A DNA stretch of 64,000 nucleotides from Spirosoma endophyticum (GCF_900112365.1 NZ_FOLQ01000006.1:186001-250000), one strand, 5' to 3'; counted from the stretch's first letter, positions 22,140-30,491 are shown. The notes: generated by a model not told the origin, from the letters alone. A program made the numbers and translations.

Positions 22140-23405
22140 ATGGTACTACAAGAACCTTTCAACCGGGCGGTTTACCAGCGGGATAACACCGGATCATCCT
22201 TTATCCCGATCATTGGAGACGGGGCAACGTCAAACGCTACGATAACTGCCATGTTCACGGTTATTAAAGTGGGTGCTGTTCAAACGCTGGAATATGCTTT
22301 GCCTATAAACCGAACCTTCAAAGCAAATGCCGATGGTTCGTTTTCAGGTCGCGTAGTGGTTCCAGGTGGATGGTATAAGCTAACGGTGAGTGATGGAACG
22401 ACTTCGGCAGTTATCGACCGTGTAGGAGCGGGGGAAGTCTTTGTATTATTCGGCCATTCGTTTATGTCTGGGGGGCAGGATAAGAGTCATCAAATCGCTA
22501 GTACCGACGAACGGGTTAACGCGCTCGTTGATACCATCGGCAACGGGGGGAATCGTTTCCAGCAACTTACGCAGGTAATTGGTCCTATGCAGACGTACCC
22601 AGATAGCTGGGGAATGTTCGGGGATAAATTAGTCAAACGTCTGGGAGTGCCGGTGCTATTGTATGGGGCCGCGTATGGGGGTTCTAACATTCGCCAATCT
22701 TATGAAGTGTTAAATAACCTTCCCCGTACGGGATTGCCCCCCGGTGTGACTGACCCAACCAGCCGCCAACCGTTTGCGCCGGTTGAATTTGTTTTCGATA
22801 ACTACGTAGTGAAAACAGGGGTTCGGGCGGTATTGTGCGAACACGGCTATAATGACCGGGGTAGCAGTGCTGACACGTTCGTACAGCAATTCGAGAATGT
22901 ATTTAATTACATCCGTAATCACTGGAATCGGCCTAATCTGGCCTTAGTGCTGTTGCAGGAACAGTTTGTGGTCAATCCCAATATTCAGACGTTAACGGAC
23001 CCTGTTACGGCGCAAGGCATCAAAAAGATTATTGAAACTTACCCGAATACGTTTATGGGGCCGGATTTCAATAAAGAGTATTGGCCCGCGTATTTTAAAA
23101 ATAACGATCATCCTTTTGGGGCGGCTATTGACCAATACGCTTCTGATTGGAACGATGCTATTACGGCTGATTTCTTGAGCAAGTCTACCCCGTATCTCAG
23201 TCAGTCAGGCGCGGCCATTGCAACGGCTGAAGACAATACGTATAGCGTTGCCGGTGTGACGCTAAAGACGTTTGATTGGGCAATTATAGCCGGGTTGGGT
23301 GCCTTGCTTCTTACCATCTTTTTCGCTCGACAGAAGAAAGGATTTATCCTAATGTTTCTGATTCTAGCCGCTTTCGGGGCGGGTCGGATTACGGGCAAAG
23401 TTTAG
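22140..23405 (+). CDS. Membrane-anchored SGNH hydrolase
   Basis: A 421-residue protein. An N-terminal beta domain (1-98) precedes an SGNH/GDSL esterase domain: block I VLFGHSFMSGG with the nucleophile Ser (about 105), block II GAAYGGSN, block III-like CEHGYND, and a late Asp-His pair in NNDHPFG. Two membrane helices at the C-terminus (about 378-396 and 400-418) hold it in a membrane. Such esterases remove acetyl groups from surface glycans or peptidoglycan. In this module it could modify the envelope during entry. Fusion of this enzyme to C-terminal membrane helices is unusual. Confidence 0.78.
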   Translation: MVLQEPFNRAVYQRDNTGSSFIPIIGDGATSNATITAMFTVIKVGAVQTLEYALPINRTFKANADGSFSGRVVVPGGWYKLTVSDGTTSAVIDRVGAGEVFVLFGHSFMSGGQDKSHQIASTDERVNALVDTIGNGGNRFQQLTQVIGPMQTYPDSWGMFGDKLVKRLGVPVLLYGAAYGGSNIRQSYEVLNNLPRTGLPPGVTDPTSRQPFAPVEFVFDNYVVKTGVRAVLCEHGYNDRGSSADTFVQQFENVFNYIRNHWNRPNLALVLLQEQFVVNPNIQTLTDPVTAQGIKKIIETYPNTFMGPDFNKEYWPAYFKNNDHPFGAAIDQYASDWNDAITADFLSKSTPYLSQSGAAIATAEDNTYSVAGVTLKTFDWAIIAGLGALLLTIFFARQKKGFILMFLILAAFGAGRITGKV

Positions 23406-23426
23406 TTTGTTTAACCTGGTTCAACT

Positions 23427-23466
23427 ATTGCCCTGGCCGTCTTGAGCCGGGGCAATGTCTTTTCCA
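23427..23466 (+). terminator. Probable terminator after the SGNH gene
   Basis: An 11-bp stem ATTGCCCTGGC / GCCGGGGCAAT with one mismatch, followed by GTCTTTTCC. It splits the second half of the late module. Confidence 0.6.
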
Positions 23467-23581
23467 AATAATCTTCTGTTTTACGCGCTACGCTTGGCGT
23501 CATTTTTAGCATCGATGCAACCGATCAAACGGTCCTCAGGGAAAAATCCGCGAAACTGACCAAATATTATTCTGATTCTGT

Positions 23582-24319
23582 ATGATTACTGAATTAATAA
23601 AAAACGGGTATTTCCGGGAAGTAACGACGGAAGGTCGCAAAGAATGGATCTTACAAAGTCCCGTTCGGGTGGTCATCAAAGCCGATGTTCTCAAAGGGTT
23701 AAAAGCGGCCTACCCTTTGCACGAAGAAACCGGGGGCATCCTGTATGCTTATCCGGTGAATGGGGATTTGATCGTAACGCGCTTTACCATCCTACCCAAT
23801 CAATTAGGACCGACCGAGCGCAAAACCGGCTACAAGCCACTAGGGTCTGAGACCGAGCGCAACAAAGCGTTGCTGTCTGGAGCCTTACCGATTCGATTTC
23901 ATTCCCACCCCGTAGAAATCTATGAAAACCCGTACGACCGTCAACCCCTTACCTTCTTTCAAAAAACATCTGTTGCTGATAGGCATAATAGCTATCTACC
24001 GATTACCGCCGAAGGCTACACGATTGTTTTACCAGATGGTCTACTAAGTGCGAATGATCGACTAGCCACTGACATTCGATTTTATCTGTATGGGGGCTTA
24101 GTCGCTCCTGATTCGCTCAAAGCCTTACTAACCAGCGAAAAGGTTTATATCTATTTCGCATTGGCCGCTACGTTTCTGACTTTATTTTTTTCGGGTCCGC
24201 GTAAAGCGTGGTCGATATTCCTTGTTGCCGCAATTGCTAGTGTTTTAGTATTCATTATCGAAAAGCGGCCAACGGGAACGACGAATACAGACAATGATTT
24301 AATTATTTCAATCCCATAG
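23582..24319 (+). CDS. Membrane-anchored JAMM/JAB metalloprotease-like protein
   Basis: A 245-residue protein. The JAMM zinc signature is visible: Glu in LHEETGGILY (E48 or E49), the HxH pair in RFHSHP (H107, H109) and S-x-x-D in TSVADR (S130, D133). The H-to-S spacing is longer than in the consensus. Two membrane helices follow (about 187-204 and 209-226) with a short polar end. JAMM peptidases cut isopeptide or peptide bonds; in tailed phages a related domain occurs in tail assembly proteins. Here it could process module proteins or peptidoglycan. Confidence 0.75.
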   Translation: MITELIKNGYFREVTTEGRKEWILQSPVRVVIKADVLKGLKAAYPLHEETGGILYAYPVNGDLIVTRFTILPNQLGPTERKTGYKPLGSETERNKALLSGALPIRFHSHPVEIYENPYDRQPLTFFQKTSVADRHNSYLPITAEGYTIVLPDGLLSANDRLATDIRFYLYGGLVAPDSLKALLTSEKVYIYFALAATFLTLFFSGPRKAWSIFLVAAIASVLVFIIEKRPTGTTNTDNDLIISIP

Positions 24320-24321
24320 CT

Positions 24322-24447
24322 ATGTACTTATTTGAAAAGCCCGATAAGTTCCGAATTGGAGAATTATATATTGTTTCCTACGTGATGATTTCAGCCATTA
24401 TCTACGAAGGCAATCCCGAAATGGCATTTGCATTTTATTACAATTAA
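24322..24447 (+). CDS. Very small hydrophobic protein
   Basis: A 41-residue frame fits exactly between its neighbours (ATG 2 bases after the previous stop, TAA 12 bases before the next start). It has a polar start (LFEKPDKFRIGE) and a hydrophobic centre (LYIVSYVMISAIIY) that could be a membrane helix. The tight spacing is the main evidence that it is real. Confidence 0.5.
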   Translation: MYLFEKPDKFRIGELYIVSYVMISAIIYEGNPEMAFAFYYN

Positions 24448-24459
24448 CTCCTTAAAACG

Positions 24460-24756
24460 ATGAATAAAAACGTATTTTATTTACTCCTATTCGGCTTGAT
24501 TCTTTATCTGTTTTTACGCAAGAAACAGCAGACAGCCGAAATAAAAGCCGCTCAAGCAGTAGCCGAAAAATCGACCCAATTAGGCACAACCACTGCCAAC
24601 GGACAAACAACGGTAGCCGGGGGAACGACTACCGTATCTACACCAACCGGGGTTATAACCAGCAATCCGGTTAATCCGAATACGCCAACAACTCAGCCGG
24701 TTCAGGTAGAAGAAAATATTAATTACGTAAAGTTTTATGAAGATTTAACGACTTAA
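24460..24756 (+). CDS. Late module small N-terminally anchored protein with Thr-rich linker
   Basis: A 98-residue protein: membrane helix at about 3-19 (NVFYLLLFGLILYLFLRKK) with flanking basic residues, a short helix (AEIKAAQAVAEKS), then a Thr/Gly/Val-rich disordered stalk (TTVAGGTTTVSTPTG) and a short acidic end. It has no enzyme domain. Its position 11 bases before the beta-helix gene suggests it may serve as a membrane attachment for that protein. Confidence 0.66.
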   Translation: MNKNVFYLLLFGLILYLFLRKKQQTAEIKAAQAVAEKSTQLGTTTANGQTTVAGGTTTVSTPTGVITSNPVNPNTPTTQPVQVEENINYVKFYEDLTT

Positions 24757-24767
24757 ATTTTATCCTA

Positions 24768-26825
24768 ATGACACAAGATCAAGCGAATACCTTGCAGGGT
24801 TTCAATCGGGTTGCAGACGATATAAACCAAATTAACCAGGTCAAACAAAGCCTTACGCGTTTTGGCCTTAAGACTGGGAAACAATCCGTTGCACAAATAT
24901 CCCTGAATACCTATGCGCTACAAGAAGCCTTAAATTCAGGGGAACGGTTAGCCATGCCAAGGGGGGGGATTATGGTAGATGGTACGGCAACGGCTACCAA
25001 TGTTCCTGTTCATTTTTCAGGCACATTAAGACATGGGTTTATCCGTCAAATGGGAAATGTTGATACAATTGTTATTGACAATTCCGACGGAATGTATATG
25101 CCTTTTTTGCAGGGTTTACGATTAGAAGCCGGGGCTAATTTATTAGATGCCGTTGCCATAAAAATATTAGGCATTGCGGCTCCTAGTGTTACGTATGTTG
25201 AGAAACAGCAGGGTTTTTTATCACACATAGAAATCTATGGGGCTGATATGGACACGGTTCAATATTGTCAATTTCAGTTCAAGAAGGGAATAGAAATTAT
25301 CAATCCTTCCCAGATGACAATATCAGAAGTTTATGTTCGGGCGAGTACAACAAAAAAGGCGGCTGATACGAAAGGGATTCATTTAATTTCTAATGGTGTA
25401 ACGAGTAACAATACCAATATTATTAATTGCCGTTTAGTTAGTGTAACCGATGGTATTCGTTCCGATTCAACAGGATTTCCCGGTATTGAGCAACTGCAAA
25501 TAATAGACTGCTATATGCCTGCTGTTCGAAACGGTGTAATAGGAGTAAACGCGTATAGTGCCCCGTATTGGCGCGTAACGGGTTGTCATATTTTTGCGCA
25601 ACAAGATTGCGTTAATTTAAACAACGTTCAGGAAAGTTTCATTGAGCATAATCTACTTTACCACGAAGGTAATGATATAGATGAAGCCTCTTTTATTCGG
25701 CTTGACCACACAAATAGAATGCTGGTTAATCATAATCAGTGTGACTACTCTGCTGTTTCTACCGTATGGGATGGTCCAGCTACCAGACCTTTAGACCCTT
25801 ACGGATTAATAGTTTCAGGGACGGGTGTTTGGTCCTCAGATAACACCTATACAAACAATACATTTAACTTAAAAGCTGGTGGCGGAAAGTACGCGATTCA
25901 TTTGCGAAATGGGCATGAAAACGCGACCATATGGGGCAACATTCGCACAGGTGGAGCAGAAACAGTTAAAGAGGAGTTGACAAACCAAGCGTATGGAAAC
26001 CGGATAAAAGATAACTATCCGCTAGACATGCGCGATGTTAGGGAGCAAGCTGTATTGGTTTATAAAGACGATTTGAACCATGCATTAGGAAGAAAGTTTA
26101 GTGCGAATAATTACCGTAGTAATTACATCTACATTCCCGGTGCAGAAGCGGGAAATACCATTGTAGAAATTAATGATGTTCCGCTTGGCAAGACAATAAC
26201 CTTACAAAGTGATGTAGTGGTAAGCATTGCCCCTAGTGCATCTATAATACTATCGGGCAATGTCCCTTTTGTTTTCTCTCCAGGTGATACCATTACTCTA
26301 CGTAAAACATCCCCTACTGAACTTAGGGAAGTAGGACGAAATTATCAAGCTTCAAAGTTGGGTGATATTTCGGCAAATAGCGGGGCGTTTTATGGTGATG
26401 TGGTAATGTCATCGGCGAATAATCGCCAATTCACGTTTTCAGGTTTCGGAGCCGGTCAAACAATATCGTTCAATTTTGGCGGTACAAATTCGGGCTTGTT
26501 CTCAATTTTTGGTGGCCAAAACGAATTGCGGTCTTATCATGGCACTACCGTTTTTAACGATGCTGGGGGCAATTCACCCGCTGTTACGATCAAAGGAAAA
26601 GCAGCAGGGCAAAGTATCTTAAAAAGCCTTGATTCAAGCGGGAACGCGGTAATAGATGTGATGCAGGATGGCATGAAGGTCCGCGTACATGCGAGTCCGG
26701 CCAATCCGACAGCCGCAGACATTCCAAATAATTACGCGCAGTTATGGTTTAACTACACGCTCGATCAGGTTAGAATTTGGTTTAATCACGGGGGATTGAT
26801 GATCTCAACCGCTCCCTTAGCCTAA
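24768..26825 (+). CDS. Right-handed beta-helix protein, probable receptor-binding or depolymerase protein
   Basis: A 685-residue protein, the largest of the element. A helical start (1-60) is followed by a long beta-helix region (about 75-440) with repeated N/I/V-rich coils such as TNIINCRLVSVTDG, IIDCYMPAVRNG, VTGCHIFAQQDC and FIEHNLLYHEGN, as in pectate-lyase-fold tailspikes. The C-terminal 250 residues are beta-rich with Gly-rich turns. It should bind or cut a surface polysaccharide. A G8 run at 24961-24968 near codon 65 is a possible frameshift switch. Confidence 0.8.
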   Translation: MTQDQANTLQGFNRVADDINQINQVKQSLTRFGLKTGKQSVAQISLNTYALQEALNSGERLAMPRGGIMVDGTATATNVPVHFSGTLRHGFIRQMGNVDTIVIDNSDGMYMPFLQGLRLEAGANLLDAVAIKILGIAAPSVTYVEKQQGFLSHIEIYGADMDTVQYCQFQFKKGIEIINPSQMTISEVYVRASTTKKAADTKGIHLISNGVTSNNTNIINCRLVSVTDGIRSDSTGFPGIEQLQIIDCYMPAVRNGVIGVNAYSAPYWRVTGCHIFAQQDCVNLNNVQESFIEHNLLYHEGNDIDEASFIRLDHTNRMLVNHNQCDYSAVSTVWDGPATRPLDPYGLIVSGTGVWSSDNTYTNNTFNLKAGGGKYAIHLRNGHENATIWGNIRTGGAETVKEELTNQAYGNRIKDNYPLDMRDVREQAVLVYKDDLNHALGRKFSANNYRSNYIYIPGAEAGNTIVEINDVPLGKTITLQSDVVVSIAPSASIILSGNVPFVFSPGDTITLRKTSPTELREVGRNYQASKLGDISANSGAFYGDVVMSSANNRQFTFSGFGAGQTISFNFGGTNSGLFSIFGGQNELRSYHGTTVFNDAGGNSPAVTIKGKAAGQSILKSLDSSGNAVIDVMQDGMKVRVHASPANPTAADIPNNYAQLWFNYTLDQVRIWFNHGGLMISTAPLA

Positions 26826-26875
26826 GTAGTGGTTTTTGTTTGTGTTTTAATTAAATATCAATAAACCTCTTTTTT

Positions 26876-27115
26876 ATGATTACTCAAGATAACATTTCAA
26901 TAGCCCAACGGCTAGTGGCACCTAAGCCTAAAATCTTTTCCATCCTGCAAAAAGTCGGATTTGGTTTAGCGGCTGTAGGCGCAACGCTATTGACCGGGGG
27001 CGGTATTCTTCCCATAATTGGCGGGTACATCATTACAGCCGGGGCCGTTGCCAGTACGGTTTCACAAGTAGCCGTAGACTTTAAAAAGCTTGAAGAACAG
27101 CAGGGAAATAAGTAA
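26876..27115 (+). CDS. Holin-sized membrane protein
   Basis: A 79-residue protein, last of the late module. A basic N-terminal part (QRLVAPKPKIFSILQKV) is followed by a Gly/Ala-rich hydrophobic stretch (about 27-62, FGLAAVGATLLTGGGILPIIGGYIITAGAV in two halves) that can form two membrane helices, then a charged tail (DFKKLEEQQGNK). Size, layout and position fit a holin or small virion membrane protein, though no family is recognised. Confidence 0.65.
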   Translation: MITQDNISIAQRLVAPKPKIFSILQKVGFGLAAVGATLLTGGGILPIIGGYIITAGAVASTVSQVAVDFKKLEEQQGNK

Positions 27116-27621
27116 GAACTTGGCGCTTGGGATAAAAAAAGGCCGCTCAATGAGCGGCCTTTTTAATTGAAATCAACGTGTAAATGTACTAAATTTTCCT
27201 TTAGGCAAAGATAGTTATTGTAGTAGGTTGTAAGTGTAGTAGCCTACTTTTTGAAAACTTTTATTTTTTCGTAGTTAACTTCCTCGTTGCTGGTAGCAAG
27301 CTTGGCATCCGGGGTAAACAAAAAGGCCGCTCAGGGAGCGGCCTTTTTTGATTATCAGTTCTATCTACACTAAATAACATTCCTTTGCAAAGATAGTATT
27401 TGTAGTAGGTTGTAAGCATAGTAGCCTACTTTTTGAAAAAGAAAACTATTTTGCTAATGGGTTGCTTACCCGTTGCTGGTAGCAAGCTTGGCATCCGGGG
27501 TAAACAAAAAGGCCGCTCACTGAGCGGCCTTTTTTAAATTAATCACTTTAACACTCAAATTAAATCCTGTCAGCAAAGTTAAGATTTGTTATAGGTGTAG
27601 TAGCCTACTTTTCGAAAACTT
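27116..27621. repeat. Three tandem repeats of about 185 bp, each with a terminator hairpin and a shared motif
   Basis: The hairpin GGCCGCTCA / TGAGCGGCC with flanking A and T runs occurs at 27141, 27325 and 27511 (spacing 184 and 186). Each is followed about 75-80 bases on by a motif GTTGTAAG ... GTAGTAGCCTACTTTTTGAAAA (27221-27255, 27403-27437, degenerate at 27586-27620). Before hairpins 2 and 3 the stretch GTTGCTGGTAGCAAGC-TTGGCATCCGGGG is also repeated. The motif continues the repeat family seen at 12255-12297. No coding frame spans the region. Confidence 0.88.
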
Positions 27622-28116
27622 TTATTTTCTAGTAGCTCTATACGTTACCTTTCTTGACAGGCTGCTAAATGAAGTCGGGTAACTACCAAGCCCAAAGTTC
27701 GCAATATTGAAGGCGGGTGTTTCCGATTGATATACGATCTCATTCCCATTGAATTTACCTTTAGTCGTTCGGTAGCCAATCCATCTATTACCATCTGGAA
27801 AGGTTTGATCTACAATGCGTTCGCTCTCAAAGTCGCTACCGACTACCGTCACAAAATAACCATACTCAACGGTGCCGTACTTTTCAAAAAAGAAATAACG
27901 ACCAGGCGTAGGTGATTGCATGACGGTTAGATTAGCCGTAAGGTTATTGTTAGCCGTTTTGCCATTGGCCGTAAAAGCATCATTACCAGTAACGCTGTAT
28001 TCGCCTACGTAGGCATCTGTAGTTGTAGCAGGCGTTGGGTCACTTTTTGTTTTACAAGACGCTACCGCGAAGAGGGATAGGGTTGCAAGGGAAAGGGAGA
28101 TGAATAGGTTTTTCAT
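27622..28116 (-). CDS. Lipoprotein cargo gene of the element
   Basis: A 164-residue lipoprotein. The start at 28116 (MKNLFISLSLATLSLFAVASC) gives a clear lipoprotein signal with the lipidated Cys at residue 21; an upstream Met at 28149 adds 11 residues without purpose. The mature part is a small beta-rich domain (YVGEYSVTGNDAFTANG, then GRYFFFEKYG and NRWIGYRTTKGKFNGNEIVY). No family recognised. It lies between late module and integrase on the minus strand, a usual place for lysogenic conversion or superinfection-exclusion genes. Its stop codon is inside the third repeat copy. Confidence 0.75.
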   Translation of the reverse strand: MKNLFISLSLATLSLFAVASCKTKSDPTPATTTDAYVGEYSVTGNDAFTANGKTANNNLTANLTVMQSPTPGRYFFFEKYGTVEYGYFVTVVGSDFESERIVDQTFPDGNRWIGYRTTKGKFNGNEIVYQSETPAFNIANFGLGSYPTSFSSLSRKVTYRATRK

Positions 28117-28149
28117 TGTATTATGGGTTGAAAGGTGAATTGGTTGCAA

Positions 28150-29049
28150 TTACACAAACTTGTCATATATCTCAGTCGAATAGTACGCACTCAGACGACG
28201 TAAGTATATTTCTAATGTCCGGTGTTCTTTAAAGCCATTCTGTAGTTGTAGCTCCCTATCTGCTACGCCCAACTGGATAGCCCGAATGTTGCCGGTGTGT
28301 TTCCACCCATAGAGCGTATAGCGGCCAACAAGGTTTAATGCTTTCAATATTTCTTTGTGCCGGTAGTAGTACATATTTTGACCGCAAGCAATTGGCCCCG
28401 GCTCACCATCGGTTCCAAAGATATACCAGTCTAACGGGTAGTTCTTTACGCTCAGATAACCTATTAGTTCTTCTAGGGGCTTTGGAATGGTTGGTGTCTT
28501 GGTACGTCTGGTTTTTGAGTTTTCGGGGCGTATGAGCAAAGCACGGGGCTTTAAATCGCCTACCTTCAAAAATCGTACTTCTCTCCCAGGTCGAGCAAAG
28601 GTGTAGTGAATAAAATAGATGTACAGCAGTAACCAGTAATCCCGCTTGGCTAGGATCGCGCCAAAGATTTCCGCTACCTGTTCAGTACTGTATGGTTCGT
28701 GCATTTCGGAATCCTGTTTCGGCACTAACTCAACATTGGCGGCTGGACTCACCCGGTATCGCTCCCAGCCGGGTTTCGTGAACTGATAAAAGAAGCATTT
28801 CATTTGCCCGATTTCTTTATTTCGGGTTGTTGGGTCCGAATGCTTTTTGAGGATAAAGCGCTTATACTGTTCACATTGGGCAGGGGTTACCTTTTTTGTT
28901 TCAAGGTGACTTAAGTTGTGCACTGATAAAAACTCTCTCATCTTAAACGCAAAAAGCCGGTAGACTTTAAAGCTACCGGCTCTCAGATAAGATTCTTTGT
29001 AATCAAGGTATTCGGTTAGGTCACCCAAAACGGTGTGTACTTTAGGCAT
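28150..29049 (-). CDS. Tyrosine recombinase (integrase) of the element
   Basis: A 299-residue site-specific recombinase that should integrate and excise the element at tRNA-Ala. A SAM-like core-binding domain (about 1-100) precedes the catalytic domain, with the first Arg in FARPGREVRF, the box II region as YGWKHTG (Lys where Arg is usual), His in GFKEHRT and the nucleophile Tyr in LEIYLRR near the C-terminus. The frame is open to 29181, but that part translates the tRNA, so the Met at 29049 is used. The gene ends 33 bases before the lipoprotein start. Confidence 0.9.
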   Translation of the reverse strand: MPKVHTVLGDLTEYLDYKESYLRAGSFKVYRLFAFKMREFLSVHNLSHLETKKVTPAQCEQYKRFILKKHSDPTTRNKEIGQMKCFFYQFTKPGWERYRVSPAANVELVPKQDSEMHEPYSTEQVAEIFGAILAKRDYWLLLYIYFIHYTFARPGREVRFLKVGDLKPRALLIRPENSKTRRTKTPTIPKPLEELIGYLSVKNYPLDWYIFGTDGEPGPIACGQNMYYYRHKEILKALNLVGRYTLYGWKHTGNIRAIQLGVADRELQLQNGFKEHRTLEIYLRRLSAYYSTEIYDKFV

Positions 29050-29144
29050 TGGCGAGAAAGAAGTTATAAATGTGGAAATAGTTAAAACGCACAACGCCCA
29101 TACGTTTCCGTATGAGCGTTGTGTATTAGCAATGTGCAAACCAG

Positions 29145-29219
<75 letters not shown>

Positions 29220-29248
29220 TCAAATCGCGGATATGCGTTTTGTGGGTG

Positions 29249-29280
29249 CAAAGATGAGCAAAAAATCAAATTGACCCAAA
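29249..29280 (-). promoter_or_regulatory. Probable promoter of the tRNA-Ala gene
   Basis: On the minus strand TTTG (29277-29280) is followed after 20 bases by CATCTTTG (29249-29256), one base from the Bacteroidota consensus TTTG-N19-20-TAnnTTTG. The expected start lies about 20 bases before the tRNA. Confidence 0.5.
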
Positions 29281-29386
29281 CCAGAACCCGTTTTTTTTAA
29301 CCGACCATCTGAACTTACCCGCTTACTCATCCAAAGTTTGTTTTGTATGATCAAATGCGTAGTTTTGGTAATAGTCCCGACACCTT

Positions 29387-29641
29387 ATGCATACCGTTTA
29401 TATTATCTATAGCCCATCGACCGATAAGTACTTTATCGGCCAGAGCAAAGACCTGAAAATCACGCTGTGGCAGCATAATGCAAAAACGAACCCAGCTACG
29501 GCTGATGGTAAGCCTTGGGAAATAAAATTCACCCAGCCGTTTGCGACCCGCAACGAGGCTCTGAGCCTGGAAATGAGATTGAAGAAAAAAGATCGTGCTT
29601 ATTGGGAAGAACTCATCAATAGCGCTCAGCCTGTTGCTTGA
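29387..29641 (+). CDS. GIY-YIG domain protein (UPF0213/COG2827 type)
   Basis: An 84-residue single-domain protein of the small GIY-YIG nuclease group. The signature VYIIYSPSTDKYFIGQSKDL covers the two family triads at residues 4-16, and the helix with Glu in NEALSLEMRLKKKDRAYW matches the metal-binding part. It does not have a DNA-binding domain. These proteins are widespread in Bacteroidota chromosomes and their substrate is unknown. A strong terminator follows. Confidence 0.88.
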   Translation: MHTVYIIYSPSTDKYFIGQSKDLKITLWQHNAKTNPATADGKPWEIKFTQPFATRNEALSLEMRLKKKDRAYWEELINSAQPVA

Positions 29642-29715
29642 TAGACAGTCAAACAGCCGTTTCTGCTGAAGCCTGCTAAGACTTCAGCCAACTGACTAGC
29701 GCCACTGTTTCAAAA

Positions 29716-29743
29716 CAAAAACCGCCTTTGAAGGCGGTTTTTG
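29716..29743. terminator. Bidirectional terminator
   Basis: A perfect hairpin AAAACCGCCTT / AAGGCGGTTTT with a 2-base loop and A/T runs on both sides, between the convergent GIY-YIG and NlpC/P60 genes. Confidence 0.92.
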
Positions 29744-29803
29744 TTTGTTCTGTCATCCATCCTAGCGCACCGGCACTAGCAGATGTTGGGATGACAAAAA
29801 AAT

Positions 29804-30421
29804 TTAAAAGGGACGTAATGCTTTCACAAAACGGCCTTTAAAATAGTCAGCATAGAGATTGTCTTCCCGTACACCCCGCGAGGAGGATGCATGAATGAAA
29901 CGGATATTCTGCGCTCCATTTACTTCCGTCACGATTCCTGTATGCGATACGTAACCCGCCTGGCCCTTGTCGGGAACGAAAAAAATCAAATCGCCAGGCA
30001 GAATTTCTGCAACTTCGACTTCACGACCCACTTCTGATTGCTGCCAAGAGATCCGTGGCATTTTCAGCCCTACGGTGTTAAAAACGGCGTATACCAAACC
30101 TGAACAATCAATTCCATCCGACGTGTTGCCACCCGAACGATAAGGGGTGCCAGTATAAGTGCGGGCAATTTTCACAACTTCCGGAACGTAGCGATTTTCG
30201 TACGTTCGGGTATCGACGACTTTTCCTGTTGGTTTGGCTGGAACCGCCGGGGCTCTGCCATTTGGTGTTCGGCGGGCAACGGGTCGAGCGGATGCTGCCG
30301 AAGGACGGCGACTAACGGATGGGCCAGAGGAACGTAGTGCGTTACAGGCCGTTAATAAAGAAAGCAGAAGGGTGCTTAGCAGAACGGGGCGCGTGATTGC
30401 CCAGAGCCAGCGATGTTGCAT
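29804..30421 (-). CDS. NlpC/P60 family lipoprotein peptidase
   Basis: A 205-residue envelope enzyme that should cut peptide stems of peptidoglycan (D-gamma-Glu-diaminopimelate or near bonds). It has a lipoprotein signal (LLSTLLLSLLTAC, Cys at 26), a basic, Pro/Ala-rich disordered spacer (30-68), and the NlpC/P60 domain with catalytic Cys in GIDCSGLV, His in SHTGIV and a third polar residue in FIHASSSRGV. It is a single gene, transcribed toward the terminator at 29.7 kb. Confidence 0.92.
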   Translation of the reverse strand: MQHRWLWAITRPVLLSTLLLSLLTACNALRSSGPSVSRRPSAASARPVARRTPNGRAPAVPAKPTGKVVDTRTYENRYVPEVVKIARTYTGTPYRSGGNTSDGIDCSGLVYAVFNTVGLKMPRISWQQSEVGREVEVAEILPGDLIFFVPDKGQAGYVSHTGIVTEVNGAQNIRFIHASSSRGVREDNLYADYFKGRFVKALRPF

Positions 30422-30491
30422 AGAAATTGAATTAGCGTACTACTGTAGATAGGACTCTAGAAATATCAGGATCGCATGTACATGCAACCTA

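Noticed and set aside
23455..23559. A 34-codon frame between the SGNH and JAMM genes
   Set aside because: It starts inside the terminator-like hairpin and has no features; possible but not supportable.
14706..27115. Filamentous (inovirus-like) phage
   Set aside because: No Zot-type ATPase, rolling-circle Rep or tiny major coat gene; replication genes are of the helicase/primase type.
14706..27115. Contractile injection system or tailed phage remnant
   Set aside because: No sheath, tube, baseplate, AAA+ ATPase, tape measure, portal or terminase is present.
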